Translations under genes and position numbers: made by a program
Origin: Sorex araneus
Taxonomy: Eukaryota; Chordata; Mammalia; Eulipotyphla; Soricidae
Assembly (NCBI RefSeq): GCF_027595985.1
Contig: NC_073306.1
Coordinates: 99,607,426 to 99,671,425 of the forward strand
DNA length: 64,000 nt
Direction: 5' to 3'
Shown here: positions 23,885 through 36,248 of the stretch, one piece after another
Layout: every line of letters starts with the position of its first letter
Position numbering within the stretch: the stretch's first letter is position 1
Notes under the pieces: generated by a model
What the model saw: the letters and a program-made list of their open reading frames with translations, nothing else
Told to the model about the DNA's origin: nothing
The model's database searches: none

Positions 23885-24902
23885 CATCTGTACTTTCTTA
23901 TCAAGGAAATGAGTTAGTAGGCATTATATCAGTATTGATCTGATAGGAAAATAGAATTGACTCCAAACAGTTTAACATCAACAGCTGCTTACAGTACACA
24001 GGGTATACGGATATGAATATGAGTAACTGGCCATGGGACTGGCAACAGCTGGAATCCATCATCATTCGAGGGCAGAAGGGGTAAGGAAGGAGTACGATGG
24101 GCACCCAGGGAAAGGGGCAGTGTGGCAGGCTGTGTAGTCCTGGAACCAGACAACTACAGTTAGAAGCAGGGCAGAGGGTGGCCCTGGGCATTGGGCAGTA
24201 GAACACAGAACCAGCTATCATTTTTCACCTCTGAGATTTCCCTGCTGTAAAGACAAAGAAGTTGTTGCTGTCATCCTGGTGAAATATTTGTTTTGAGGGC
24301 ACTGTCCTTTGAAAGTATTATGGAACTCTATGAATGACTCTGAGAGTGAATAATGTTCTTCCAAATGTTCTTGCTTGCTGGAATATCTGAGAATTCTTTC
24401 AAGGGAGCGCTCTGCTCGCACTACCCTGATTGCTCTTGTCTCCATTTATTTTGGAAACCACTAGTGAATAAAAGAGACATGGCCATAAATATTTGCAAGA
24501 ATTCCATGTGTAGTTAGTGAAGGCCATAAACACGTGGCCTTCCCCAACTGTTTGGATTATGTTCCAGCCATGTCTTTCAAATCTAGTTAACCCCATATTT
24601 ATGTAGCCTCACTCTTGTTTTTCTGGGGAAGTCTCTATTCCAAGCCAGGGTACAGTGATAAAAATATGAAGCGCAGTGGCACAACAAATCAACAAAAAGC
24701 CTGTCACAGAATTGTGGGTGAGAAAGAGGGATCTTTTACTGGCTGAGCAAAACACTTTTGCCATTCTCATTAACGTTCTTATCTCTGAATTTTCTCATTA
24801 TCTAAGATGATTAAGCGGAAATACTACCTTTGAAAATATGTTGGTGAATCCTGATTTAGGAATTCTTAGGTAGCAAGGTAAAAATTAGATTTTTATTAAG
24901 AA

Positions 24903-25140
24903 ATGTCACTGTCACTGTAACTGTCGACCCCATTGCTCATCAATTTGTTCGAGTAGGCACCAGCAACATCTCTCATTGTGAGACTTATTGTTACTGTTTT
25001 TGACATATCCAATACACCACGGGTAGCTTGCCAGGCTCTGCCATCCGGGCATGATACTCTCAGTAGCTTGCCGGCCTCTCCGAGAGGGGCGGAGGAATCC
25101 AACACGGGTGGGCCGCGTGAAAGCCTTACTGCTGTGCTTT
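24903..25140 (-). mobile_element. SOR-type SINE, long family
   Basis: Reverse copy: 'attgctcatcaatttgttcg', 'cttattgttactgtttttga', 'gtagcttgccaggctctgcc', 'ctccgagaggggcggaggaa'. Confidence 0.92.
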
Positions 25141-25170
25141 TTAAAAGTTGTGACTGACTAGTCATATACG

Positions 25171-25180
25171 TATGTGTGTG

Positions 25181-25213
<33 letters not shown>
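25171..25213. repeat. (TG)n microsatellite
   Basis: TG repeat with one CA interruption. Confidence 0.95.
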
Positions 25214-25291
25214 ATGGTTTCCCAAAAGACTACCAATAGCAGATTAGTTCATCCGTAGAAAGTGAGAGTATGGTAAAAATAATAGACATTA

Positions 25292-25420
25292 ATTTTTTTT
25301 AAATTTAAACACCTTGCTCATAATACAGTTGTTATGGGCTGTTACTGTTCCAACAACTGTCCCACCACAAAAGTGGCCTTCCCTCTATTGTCCCCATTTT
25401 CCCAACCTCCTCCACACAGT
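25292..25420 (-). mobile_element. Old L1 3'-end fragment
   Basis: T-rich start, then 'ttactgttccaacaactgtc' and 'ccaccacaaaagtggccttc'. Confidence 0.6.
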
Positions 25421-25537
25421 AACTTATTTTATATTGCTTGTTACAACTAATGGAATTAGACATTTTTGAAGTGACAGTTTTCTTTAAGTCTTATAATTAC
25501 CTAATCTTGTGAAAATTGCTAACTTTCTTGATTGTTT

Positions 25538-25680
25538 TTGCCCCGCACCTGCTGTCCTCACTCTCACTTACTACTGACTCTGTGCTTAGGGATTATTCCT
25601 GACAGTGCTCAGGGGACCATATGTGGTACTAGAGGTCAAACCTAGGGTAGCACTGCCCACTGTACTATCTTTTTGACCCC
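25538..25680 (-). mobile_element. Degenerate short-family SINE
   Basis: 'tgacagtgctcaggggacca' and 'ggtcaaacctagggtag', ending 'tactatctttttgacccc'. Confidence 0.75.
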
Positions 25681-25931
25681 AGAAAAATGCTTTTCTGAGA
25701 TCATGCACAAGTTTGAAATAGTCATTAACTTCAAGAGTTATATTTATTTGTAATTATTTGCTCTTCAGTGAATCTGCACAATTTTCTCACTAGATCTTAA
25801 AGATGAGAAAGGTAGAAAATTTTGATGCCAATTTTAAACTTGTAGGTTATTTTTAGAATTGAACTCCTTACAACTTTCATTGTGCCTCAAATATCCTTGA
25901 AAAGCAGATCTGTGGTTTTTCAACTTCTCAT

Positions 25932-26110
25932 TTTTGGGGTGGAGGACTGGCTATATTTGAACACTACCTGGTGGTGCTTAGAGCTTATCCCTAACTCTGC
26001 TCTCAGATCACTCTTGACAGTGCTCAGGGGATATGCAGTGCCAGGGATTTAGCTGGAATTGGCAGTGTGCAAGACAGATGACTTAACCCCTGCACTGTCT
26101 CTGTGATACT
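25932..26110 (-). mobile_element. Degenerate short-family SINE
   Basis: 'cactacctggtggtgcttag', 'tgacagtgctcaggggatat', 'gcaagacagatgacttaacc'. Confidence 0.65.
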
Positions 26111-27631
26111 CAATTTTACATTTTTGTATGCAAAACAGAAAAAAACAGACCATGTGTGGTATGGTCAGTTTTTCATTTATAGAACTAATCTAATCTAATG
26201 TGTATAAATTTGTAAATACATTGCTGCTTTCCTCTTTTGGCAACTAGCGGTTTCGTGCTAAGATTGTTCTTGAATAGTCACAGCTGTTATAAAAAAAATA
26301 AAAAGGGGAACAATCTGCCCTGGCCACAGATAACAGCTCTGTGGGTTTGGACTACAGGCAGTCCTGCTGGGACCTGCCATGTATAAGTGGACATCAGTAT
26401 TCCTTGGAGAGAGAAAAGGTGAATCATTGCTGGCTCTTAGAAATTCTTGCCTAACTTGCTGTTATCTTAATACAGTTCCCTGGGAATGCGTTATTCCCTG
26501 GCACATGCCTCCACCTCCACTTTAATGCTCCCTCTTTTATCAAGTAATGGACTGTGGAGTATCAGACCTGGACTCTGACTTAATCCCATTTGTTTCTTCT
26601 TCATGCTGGTCCTTGGGTTATTACTTCTGTCATTCTTTGTACCTTTATTTCTGTTTCTGTTGTCACAATATTTGTCTGTCTCCTGTGAGTGAGATTCCCT
26701 AGAGTGACCTCCCTAGTTCTGCCTGTGAGTGCATAGAGTTGTTATATAAGCCTCCCAACAACTCCAGTTTTCCTTCTGCCTCTTAGTCTTCCCAGCCCCG
26801 CTATTCAGGATCTTCTTTCTTCTCTCTGGAATATAGAGATTCGATGTCAAGTGGTTTTGAAAAACTAACTAGACAGTGTTTAGTTTTGTTTCACCTTTCT
26901 CCTCTACCCTCTGTGCTCCAAATATTTTATGCTCTGGATTTTTTTTTTCCTGCACTCCTTCTACCTGAACAGCAATTCTCAAGTTATGATGGGAGTTTAG
27001 TTTACACTGCATAAGGTAGTTTATAAGATAAGGTAGTTACACTCCTTAAACACATCTGTTCTTGATTATTTCAAACACTGTGCCTTAATTTTGCTTGTAC
27101 TTTGTTTTCATTTCATTTTTCTTTACTGAGATTATTTTTAGGATTTTGCTGAGTCCCACTAACTCTAATTAAAGAGCTTTGATAAGGCACATAAGGAACG
27201 TAATAGGGAGGAGGCTTGTATTTGTTTACCTCCTGCCTCTTATGCTTCATTACCTCCTATAGTTGAAATATCAGTAGAGGACTACTGGAATATTATCAGT
27301 GTTTTTGAACATTCATCGCTGATTATGTTAGGAATGTTAGTTATCTTCAAGCCAGCTTTGATTTTTCTCAAGCTGATAGACCTTTTCTACTCAATTGATA
27401 AAGAATCCATTAGCTCCATATTGTTATGTGAATATATGTCTTATCTTTTTATTTTCAAGACATTTCCTGAAAGGTTCAGTACCATGGCGGTGAAAGCATC
27501 TCATCTCTAATCATGGCCACAGAATGAACTGAAAAGCATTTTGAAGAACTTTTCATACTTTAGATTTTTCTGATTTGCTCCTGTCATTCATGACACTATA
27601 TATCCAAAACACTTTCTCAGTTGATTATTGC

Positions 27632-27776
27632 ATTTTTTTTCCAGAGGTACTCCTGGCTCTGCACTGAGGGATCACTCCTGGTGTACCTGGCGCACTGTAT
27701 GGGATGCTGGGGTTCAAACCTGAGTTGGCCATGTGCAATTCAAGCACTCTACCCACTGTTCTGTCATGCTGGCCCT
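27632..27776 (-). mobile_element. Short-family SINE
   Basis: 'ggtactcctggctctgcact', 'tgggatgctggggttcaaac', ending 'ctgtcatgctggccc'. Confidence 0.85.
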
Positions 27777-28377
27777 GGGAAACATTTTTCTTACAAAAAC
27801 TAGATTTTTTAATTTAAAAAAAAACATTTGTTCTTGAACTCTTTCCTATCCATTCCTTCTTTTTCTAGTTGACTCATGAGATTATATTTTTGTCTTAAAA
27901 TGAGATAAAGGATGATTTTTATGACTTGTCCTAAAGCAACACTGTTGGCTGAATAATTGCCTACAATAGATGGATTTTTCTCCCTTAATCCCAGTGCTGC
28001 ATCTGGTCTGCAATGGCTACTTACTAACATTTTGCTTAAATACATAAAAGTCTGAACTCTTCTGCCTCCTCTCCAAATGTACTCTCTGTCCTTTCATTTT
28101 AACTCAGTTTATTGGAATTCTTGTCAGAGAATTCCTTAAAAGAAAATCTGCACTATCTCTGACCACACATTAAGTTAGGCAACCTTCCTATCATCCTCTT
28201 CCATCCTTTTAAAATTGTTTTTTTGGGTTTAATAAGTTATTTTGAGTTAAAAAAATGTCTTGATAAATACATATCATCATTTTTTAAAAGATGATACTGG
28301 TATTTGACTCTTTTTCATATGTTTTTTAAATTCAGCAATGTTTTAAAATTCAAAGTGTTTTTTCAAATTCAATAATT

Positions 28378-28515
28378 TACAAACTTTTTAAAATACAGTT
28401 GTTTCAGGCATACAGGCATTCAGTGTTCCAACCCCAGTCCATCCCACCACCAGAGAGACCCACCCTTCAAATATCCCCAGTTTTTCACTCACTTCCCGAC
28501 ACCTGCATCCTTAGC
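28378..28515 (-). mobile_element. Old L1 3'-end fragment
   Basis: 'tacaaactttttaaaataca', 'cagtgttccaaccccagtcc', 'ccaccaccagagagaccca'. Confidence 0.55.
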
Positions 28516-29445
28516 AGGGACAAACAAGGTCACACCATAATGCTTTTTACAGCAAAAATGCACATGGAGTCATAATAAAATAGATCCATAAGTCAATTTG
28601 TGATCATTTTATATCTCACAATGGTGTTTACTAAAATCATTGAGGCTTTACTGAGCTGGTGGGTGATGGTTGAACCTTTTGTGTTACTGTTTTTGCTCAC
28701 TGAGTTTTGTGGGCTTCTATGCAACTTTCCTATCAAATTTGATGTGCTGTCACTGGGGTTTCAGAACTGTGGAAATACGGAGGAGGTGTCCCTCAGGAGC
28801 GGCGGAGCTGGGCCAGTTATCTGTGGGACATAATTGTGTGTGGTCTCTGGACCACTCTGGAAGGGAAGGGAAGCAGTATGAGAAGACCTCAGAGTTTACA
28901 GATCAGGCGACCTGGGACAGTTCTCCTGCTTGGTGGCTTTTGCTGTTTGACCTTTTTAAAATCTTTCTATAGTGGAAGTATTTCTAAGAAGATAGAGAAA
29001 TACTTTTACACCAGAAAATAAGAGCTGTGATCTGTTGATGGAATTGAAATCACTTTTGCTGATCACCAAACTGATTTACCAACCTAAGAAGAAAGTGATC
29101 AAAATAACAGATGTCTTGGATGGCATTTAATTCTGAACCATGACATGGATTAAGTAGGACTGGAAGTAGAATTTATCGTCATATAGGTTGTCAGTGCATT
29201 TGTTTGGTGCTCATAAGCACATTCAGGACAGGCCTGTGAGATGAATAAAACATTTTAGCTACTTTGATGCAAAATTCCTTCGAGTGTGAAACAAAAAACA
29301 AATAGAAGCTGTTATCTCCGCAGCCAGGTAGGGCTCCATTATCAAGGTTCAATTTATTTTCCTCAGAAACAAATTGCTATTTCAAAACATTTGTGTTTAA
29401 TAATGGCGCTTAAGTTTTGGAAACATCTTAAATTGAGCATTCTTT

Positions 29446-29603
29446 TTTTGGGGGGCGTCACACCCAGCGATGCACAGGGGTTACTCCTGGCTCTCTGCAC
29501 TCAGGAATCACTCCTGGTGGTGCTCAGGGGGACCATATGGGATGCTGGGAATCGAACCCAGGTTGGCTGTGTGAAGGCCCTACCTACCTGCACTCTAGCC
29601 CCT
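29446..29603 (-). mobile_element. SOR-type SINE, short family, with 14-bp TSD
   Basis: A reverse copy flanked by 'attgagcattcttt' at 29432-29445 and 29606-29619. Confidence 0.94.
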
Positions 29604-29779
29604 ACATTGAGCATTCTTTAGAGGACTGTTTTTGTTGAGACACCAAAAATTTGGAAAACAGTGATATTTACGAGTTTAGATTTATTTAAGCACCTTATGG
29701 TACCATCTTACGCTGAAGAAGATCAGACTGATAAATGATACATATGATCTGAGCATGCACTCCCACTGTTGCAAAGTAT

Positions 29780-29872
29780 ATGCCAGCATATCAATGACTT
29801 TTTCAAGGTGACAGAGCTTATTTATGGCTAAAATGGGATTTAGAATATATTATGACCAGAACCCACATTTTT
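29780..29872 (-). mobile_element. MIR-like fragment
   Basis: 'tttttcaaggtgacagagct' and 'ggctaaaatgggatttagaa' fit the reverse MIR core. Confidence 0.45.
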
Positions 29873-30009
29873 CCCTGTAACATGAAAGGGAATTTTGAGA
29901 GTCAAAGTCATAAAATGTTATTGATGCATGCTGAGTGTGATATCTGCTGGCTTTGGCTTTTCCTTGTGACACCTGCATTATCTTCCAAGACTTGATGTAT
30001 ATTGACTGA

Positions 30010-30170
30010 TTTTTATTTGATGGGAGCCACATCCAGTGATGCTCAAGGGTTACTCCTGGCTCAGTGCTCAGGAATTAGTTCTGGTGAACTAGGGAGACCA
30101 TCTTGGGTTTTGGGGATCAGACCCAGGTTACAAAGCAGGCATTCTACCCACTGTACTATCTCTCAAGTCC
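30010..30170 (-). mobile_element. Degenerate short-family SINE
   Basis: 'ggagccacatccagtgatgc', 'gggttactcctggctcagtg', ending 'ctatctctcaagtccc'. Confidence 0.85.
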
Positions 30171-30334
30171 CAACTGCAATCTTTACCCTAGAGCCACACG
30201 TTTCCATATAGTTTTGCTATTTTCTGGAGCTGCTTGCCAGCTAAGGGTAGGCTTGTAAGACATTTCAGAAGATGCCTCTGTCTACAGTCAACACTGCTTC
30301 TGACAATGGGGATTTTGTTTGCATGATTTTCATT

Positions 30335-30595
30335 TTATTTTTTCTTAAGTTTTTAGTTGAATCACACAGTTACAAAGTTTTTCATAATTGAGTTTTAGTC
30401 ATACAATGTTCCAACACCTCTCGCTTCAACAGTGCACATTTCCGCCACCAGTGTTCCCGTTTCCCTCCCTCTGTTCCTGCTCCTTCCAGCCTGAATATGT
30501 GACTGATACTTCTGTCTGTCTGTCTCTCATTTTTGCTCTTCTAGGCACTTTTGCAATACTGTTACTGAAAGTGTATTATGCATATCACTTTACCT
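30335..30595 (-). mobile_element. Old L1 3' UTR fragment
   Basis: 'acagttacaaagtttttcat', 'caatgttccaacacctctcg', 'ccgccaccagtgttcccgtt', then a pyrimidine-rich region. Confidence 0.7.
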
Positions 30596-30614
30596 CCTTT
30601 AATGAATGGGTTTT

Positions 30615-30762
30615 GTTGTTATTCCTTTGTTTTGGGGCCACATCTGGTGATGCTCAGGGGTTACTTCAGGCTCTATACTCAAGAATTACTCCTGGCGGAC
30701 TCTATTGGATAAAACCCAGGTCAACTCTGTGCCCTACCCCCTATATTATTTCACGCCCCCAC
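30615..30762 (-). mobile_element. Degenerate short-family SINE
   Basis: 'ttggggccacatctggtgat', 'ctcaagaattactcctggcg', then a shortened head. Confidence 0.8.
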
Positions 30763-32497
30763 TAAGGATAGTGTTGACTAAATTGGCCCGAGCCAATATT
30801 CTTCTGATGAGATAGTTTTTTAAAATGTCCAGATGCTTTAGAAAGAACTCAAAATGTAAATGAAAATCCAGAAGTAAAAGTCTGTCCTCTGTTTTGTTCT
30901 TTTGTAATTAAGGACAATTACATAGATATATGTATAATGTCTACCAAAGCCATCCTTATGCCATGCTATGAAAGGGAACTTTGTCCCTTGAACAAAAAGA
31001 GCAACTTTATTTAATAAAATGTATTTCATTTTGGGGGTGGTGTGAGTGGGAGGAATGAAGTTGATCAAAGAATTTCCTGGTTTTTTTTTCCCTCTCCAAA
31101 AGAACATGCTGTGAATAGAAGCATGGCTTTGAAATTGGAGGTTGAATCACTAGTTCTGAAGTACTCAATCAGGAAGCCAGAAAAAGAGCTATAAGTGATG
31201 GTAGATGAAACGTCAGTGACAGATTGATCATGTGTTAATAACACATTGGTTTCTGTGGAAAATAAACACAACAAAATCACTTACATGAGTATTTTCAGTA
31301 GGATTTGCTGTGGAATAGAATGATATGGGAAGGAAGTTAAAGGCTGGAGAAGGAAGAGACAGGAACTATTAAATAAGCTTTTAGGAATGTGAATGTTTCC
31401 AAGGATGGAAAATCAGAAAGTAAAGTATCAAGAGATAATCTTTTGAAACCATAGCTAATTATCTTTATGTTCGTATATATGTCCTAGCTCTTGGAAATAG
31501 TTTTTACTAAAATAAGGCCTTTGGTAGGGGCTCTTCTGGAAACAATTGTTGCTTATCAATTCCTTATGAATTTCCATATGGAAATCATAAGAACTTTTTT
31601 GTAGAATACATAAAATACTCATTTCCTACCCAGGTCCTCATAGTTTCATATTGCCTATTGTCGAATCTTGGTCTGGTCTTCCTTTTAGACATAGAATGAT
31701 ACAAGAGAGATGTGAGCAAATGGGTGGAATCTAAAGGCCAAAAATCTAGATGAATTGCTGAGACTTTTCTGTATTTTTTAAAGGTACACAAATCAAAAAC
31801 CTCATGATTTTGGTTAGTGCAGACTATATGGTCACCTTGGGCAGATTTTTTCATTTGTCCCAAATTTTACTTAAGACATTCAAGAAAATAGGCAAGCTGA
31901 GTTCATCCAACAATTGTTGACTGATTATCTGTTGTAATTTCTAATTACAAGACACATTAAGTCATTCTATACTCAGAGAATTTGAGGGTTTATTTTTTAA
32001 AAAAATTAAAATAAATTCTTTTTCGAGTAAATGACTGAAAACTTATGGCCAGATTGGGGGTGAGCTTGAACTTATTTTACAGAGGAGTAGACTACACACT
32101 TATTACCTGTTTCTCTGTCATTTTCCAACACTCTTTCTAGCTGACACTTTCCTTGTATTTACATTTAGACATTGTATTCTGCTCTTCTCCCCCCAGTAAA
32201 GTATTCCCAAGTAAGTCTATAAGTCTGAATGAAAATTGTGGTATTACACGAACCAGCTTAAACTAGAATCTTTAACTTTCATTGAAAGCAAAGAAGTTTA
32301 TTTCTGGATTTCAGTTCAACCTGAAATAACAGCTCACATTATGTATCTTTTAAGCAAAGTAAAATAATAACAAAATACTGCTAAGCTATCTTAGCTTTCT
32401 AAAGTAGACTTTGGTCATGTTTGTTTGTACAGGATTTGATTATTTAAAAAAAAACTGCGATCCAAACAAGTTCTGACATGAATTTGATAAGGTTGTG

Positions 32498-32498
<1 letters not shown>

Positions 32499-32561
<63 letters not shown>
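32499..32561. repeat. Compound (TG)n(AG)n microsatellite
   Basis: About 16 TG units followed directly by about 16 AG units, then CCAT/GTCCAT repeats up to about 32600. Confidence 0.97.
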
Positions 32562-32563
<2 letters not shown>

Positions 32564-33159
32564 ATACCATCCATCCATGTGTCCATCCATATGTCCATAT
32601 ACCCACCCACTCTTGATAGTTTATAATTTTGGTCACTAGATGGTGCTCTTCCACTTTGAAACAAAGTATTTTCTATGTGAGGATTTTGCTTTTTGTTTAT
32701 TTGTTCATGAATAGATGGTGAAAAATAATCATCTTCCTTAGATATTTCCTGCTCTTCCAGAGAAGCATGGAAAATTTAATGTGATCGTTCAACCTGTAAA
32801 GTAATAGGGCTTCAGATTACCATACTGTAAATACTTCCAGTTTATTTTGTGGAAAAAAAAATACATTTTTTTCCTTGTAGAAGCATCTTATGTTATAGGT
32901 GCTTAGTGATACATAAGACAAAATTGTGTTTTAATATGGTTTAATCTGCTGTGTCCAAACTTGATTTAATAATCACTCAGGAAGCCAACAACAAAATGCA
33001 TTCAAAGCAAAGTTGAAGATAGTCGAGATCAAAATTTTGACAGTAGACAGGTCTTTATTACTAAAAGAAGCTACAATAGACTTAAGGAAGAAGAAAATGC
33101 TCTTTGTTTGTACAAGTGTGTTGAAGTTGGTGAGAGTCTTACAGCAAAGTGGTGATCCA

Positions 33160-33320
33160 GGACCAGACAAGCACAGCGGGTAAGGCTCTTGCCTTGTGTG
33201 CAGCCAACCCAGGTTCTCAGCAATGCATATGGTCCTCTAATCCCCAGGAAGAATGATCCCTGGGCACTGGGCAAGGAGTAAGATCTGAGCATGACTGGAT
33301 GTGGTCCCCAAGCCAAACCC
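33160..33320 (+). mobile_element. Degenerate short-family SINE
   Basis: 'gacaagcacagcgggtaagg', 'ctcttgccttgtgtgcagcc', 'gcatgactggatgtggtccc'. Confidence 0.8.
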
Positions 33321-34872
33321 AAGCAGAAAGACCATCCCTGTTAGGATGCATAAGTAAGAGGAGAAAAAAACAATGCCATACTGCAGAAGCACTCCTAAGC
33401 CTAGTATTATTCAGTGACTCTTTTTGCTCTACTTTAGGGATCATTTAGGTCTCTTGCTTGATATTTAAACATTTTAGAAAGTTTCAGAGTTAAGGCCTTG
33501 GATGTTCACCCTACCTTTTGATAGGGTAAGTGTCAGGCGTGGGGTTAGAGAACAGGATGAGGAGAAGCGCAGAAAGCCAAGATCAGCCACCAGAAGAGTC
33601 TGGGGAGCGGGTGGGACACTGGAGGCGATGGCACAGACTCAAATTAAGCACAGCTGCTGAGATGTCCCTTCTGGAGGTCAGATGCATTCCTGAACTCTGA
33701 AGCTCTTCATGCAGTCTTATTAACAATGATTGCTCCATCCTGATACTGAGAATGGGAAAATTTAGAAAGTCATTTCCTCTCCTCTTCTTTTTTTTTTCTC
33801 TCTCCTCTCTCCCTCCAGGTGATTCTCCAAAAGTCCCAATCAGGTGATTCTCACTCCAAGCCGTAGAAGAGTGTTAGAGATCAGATTCAGAGAATATTGG
33901 ATGAATACCTTTCTATATAAGATTCAGATGGTCATAAGTAAAAGATAGCAACATATTAGTCATTTAGTACTAATTTTGAATAAGTGGTAAATATTCCTGA
34001 GTGCTTTAACCTTGATCTGTAAGAAAAAGTTCTTAAATTGTCACATAAAATATTGTACCAGAATTAAGACATTGGATTATAATAAACAGACTTTTACCTT
34101 GATTTCCTCTGTAAATGACTGCACAAAGCTATAGTATAGATTAAATGAGTTAATTGTATTAAATGTATTAAATGTATTAAATACATTTAAACCCTTAGAA
34201 CAGGGATGGGGGCTTTTCTTCTACCAAGAGCCAACTGGAGATTTGTAACATCATTTTGGGCCATTCAGCTTAAATAATCAGACAACAAACAGCTGACAAG
34301 AAGCAGCAGTACCTGTTCTGTCATGCATCAGCCAGGACACATGATTCCATGGTCCAGTTGGTCCCACCTCTGCCTTGGGACATGGCCTGTAATGTAGCAC
34401 AAGATCAGTAGCAAATTGAATTTATGTTATTCACTTATTTAAAATAAAATTATATATTTTTTCTAAAATTGAATTTAAATTTTCCTTGTACAGTTTTCAG
34501 AGAGAAAAAACCTATAGACAGATACACAATATTTGGTTGTGTTCTATTTCCTTGTTTTTATTACGGTGCACCAAGGACCAATAAAATATTCATAATAGGC
34601 TTGCTCTTTAAGTCCATGCTCTCCCTTGAACATGTATCTTGCTTGCTTGTGTTTATATTTCTTTGCTTGCTTATTTACACTCTAGAGAAGCCTGCATTCT
34701 CTCTCAAAATGTACTTCTCTTATCTCCTCACATCTTTCTAGATAAATTTCAGTAAAAACTACCTTGCTTTAAAAAGAAAATGTTCATTGAAGAATCTCTT
34801 ACATGGTGAAATTAATTTTACAAAGATTTTTGGGAGTCTTACATATATATCTCTTTTTCTTATTTCTTGTAG

Positions 34873-34952
34873 ATCCCCATATCAAGGTTTCTGGAAAAAA
34901 AGAAGATGTTAAGGAAGCCAAGGAAATGATCATGTCTGTCCTAGACACAAAG
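34873..34952 (+). CDS. BICC1: BICC1 coding exon (window exon 1): end of first KH domain
   Basis: This 80-nt exon starts in phase 1, completing an Asp codon begun upstream. It reads (D)PHIKVSGKKEDVKEAKEMI and on to SVLDTK. It matches human BICC1 as I remember it without an obvious change. The segment is the last strand and helix of the first KH unit in the N-terminal KH array, which binds target mRNAs in the cytoplasm. The acceptor has a T-rich tract ending in TTGTAG, and the donor is the consensus AAG|gtaagt. The exon ends in phase 0, matching the next exon. The start is set by the splice site, not by a start codon. Confidence 0.97.
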
Positions 34953-36089
34953 GTAAGTGACTGTTCCTTTAATTAGTAACATTCGAGGCCACTGAAGCAT
35001 CTGAACTCGACCTGCCAGATCTTCTTTGTGCTTTTCATGCAGAACCAATTTGGAGAAGAAAAATCAGGAGAAAGTCATGGTGAATTTTAAAATAAGTATG
35101 ATTCTGCAATGTTTACAAATGGTTTAAATTGTAATAAGTTTTTCATGCTGGATAATTGAATAATATTATACCCATACTTATGTTCGGGCAATTATCTATA
35201 TATGCACTATGATATCTACATAGTCATTCAGATATGAGATACTGATCTTAAGTGAGTCCAGGTGGTACTCAGACCATATGTGGTGCTGGGGACTGAACCA
35301 GGCTTAACTACATGCAAGGCAAATGCCTTGATCCCTGTACTGTCTTCCCTGTACAAGTATTTTTAATACTTGTACTTTGACTAATTTTACTTTATAAGCT
35401 CCAACTAATTTTAATATCATCTAAAGATTTCATGTCAGACTTTTAAGTTTCACAATGTTAAATTTTTTCAGATTAAATAATAGATTTGTTTATGGCCACA
35501 TTTTTGTCTTAGATTTTGCATTTTGCCTCTAATATAATCTTTTACTTTATAGTGTTTCAAACTTTTTGCTTCATGAATCTCTTCCTTCTATCCATGAGAA
35601 TAGTAGATCTGTTGTGTAAAGTTTGACATTCAGTAGTATAGATGTGAAAAAGATTGTTAATATTTCTTTATTCTGTTAGGAGCTTATACTTCTAGTTTTC
35701 AATCATCTTGTTACACATTTTTCTGAGCATATATGTTGATACTGGTCGTTGTATCCTCATCCACTTTTTAGTTATTTAAAATAATATTTTCATGAATAAT
35801 ATTTATTAAAAATGAGCAATTTGTAACTGTGGCTGACTTGATTTAAAGACTACTTTCTAAAAGAAATCTCATAAAGAATGTTATATTTATGACAAATTTC
35901 TCTTAAAACAACTTTTATAATGTAAGAGAAATAGAAATAGAACTTTTATACATGAAAATGATCAGCTTAAAAGTTCTAGTAAGAATTTGTGTTGGGTCAC
36001 TTTTGTTAATACTATTCCTTTGGGGGAAAGGTATTTAAGGAATTTTGTCCTGTCTTTGCATCGAGAAATAATACATTATTTCCATGTAG
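34953..36089 (+). other. BICC1: BICC1 intron between window exons 1 and 2
   Basis: An intron of 1137 nt with consensus ends. It holds one partial SINE (35250-35352) and AT-rich sequence in which I see nothing else. Confidence 0.9.
35250..35352 (-). mobile_element. Partial short-family SINE
   Basis: 'ccatatgtggtgctggggac' and 'acatgcaaggcaaatgcctt'. Only the head-side two thirds remain. Confidence 0.75.
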
Positions 36090-36248
36090 AGCAACCGAGT
36101 AACATTGAAGATGGATGTTTCACATACTGAACATTCTCATGTGATTGGCAAAGGTGGCAACAATATCAAAAAAGTAATGGAAGAAACGGGATGCCACATT
36201 CATTTTCCGGATTCCAACAGAAATAACCAAGCTGAAAAAAGTAACCAG
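36090..36248 (+). CDS. BICC1: BICC1 coding exon (window exon 2): canonical KH domain with GKGG loop
   Basis: A 159-nt exon of 53 codons, phase 0 at both ends, starting SNRVTLKMDVSHTEHSHVIG and ending at KSNQ. It carries the RNA-contacting GxxG loop of a canonical KH domain, Gly-Lys-Gly-Gly at 36147-36158, followed by NNIKKVMEETG and the IHFPDSN strand. It matches human BICC1 over its whole length as far as I can recall it. KH domains of BICC1 bind target transcripts, and the SAM domain clusters the protein into cytoplasmic foci. The acceptor is ATGTAG and the donor CAG|gtactt. All key loop residues are present, so this domain should be functional if translated. Confidence 0.98.

Larger units (their letters stand above)
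1..34872 (+). other. BICC1: BICC1 5' intron (3' portion)
   Basis: I see no BICC1 exon or other gene here. The first acceptor in the window is at 34872. I looked for the exon that should precede it, which in human encodes the stretch containing FFQKIMEETNTQIAWPSK, and did not find it, so it lies upstream. The intron is packed with SINE, L1 and MIR fragments, listed separately. Stretches with no repeat I can name include about 4750-6060, 26110-27630, 31100-32490 and 33320-34872. They are AT-rich and have no long open frame. Confidence 0.85.

Noticed and set aside
28600..28972. Two overlapping open frames of 77-100 codons
   Set aside because: There is no recognisable domain and the composition is like the surrounding intron. 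No evidence of coding.
34147..34195. Short 'gtattaaat' tandem repeats
   Set aside because: Only about three imperfect units in AT-rich sequence, possibly within a decayed MIR. Too weak to call.
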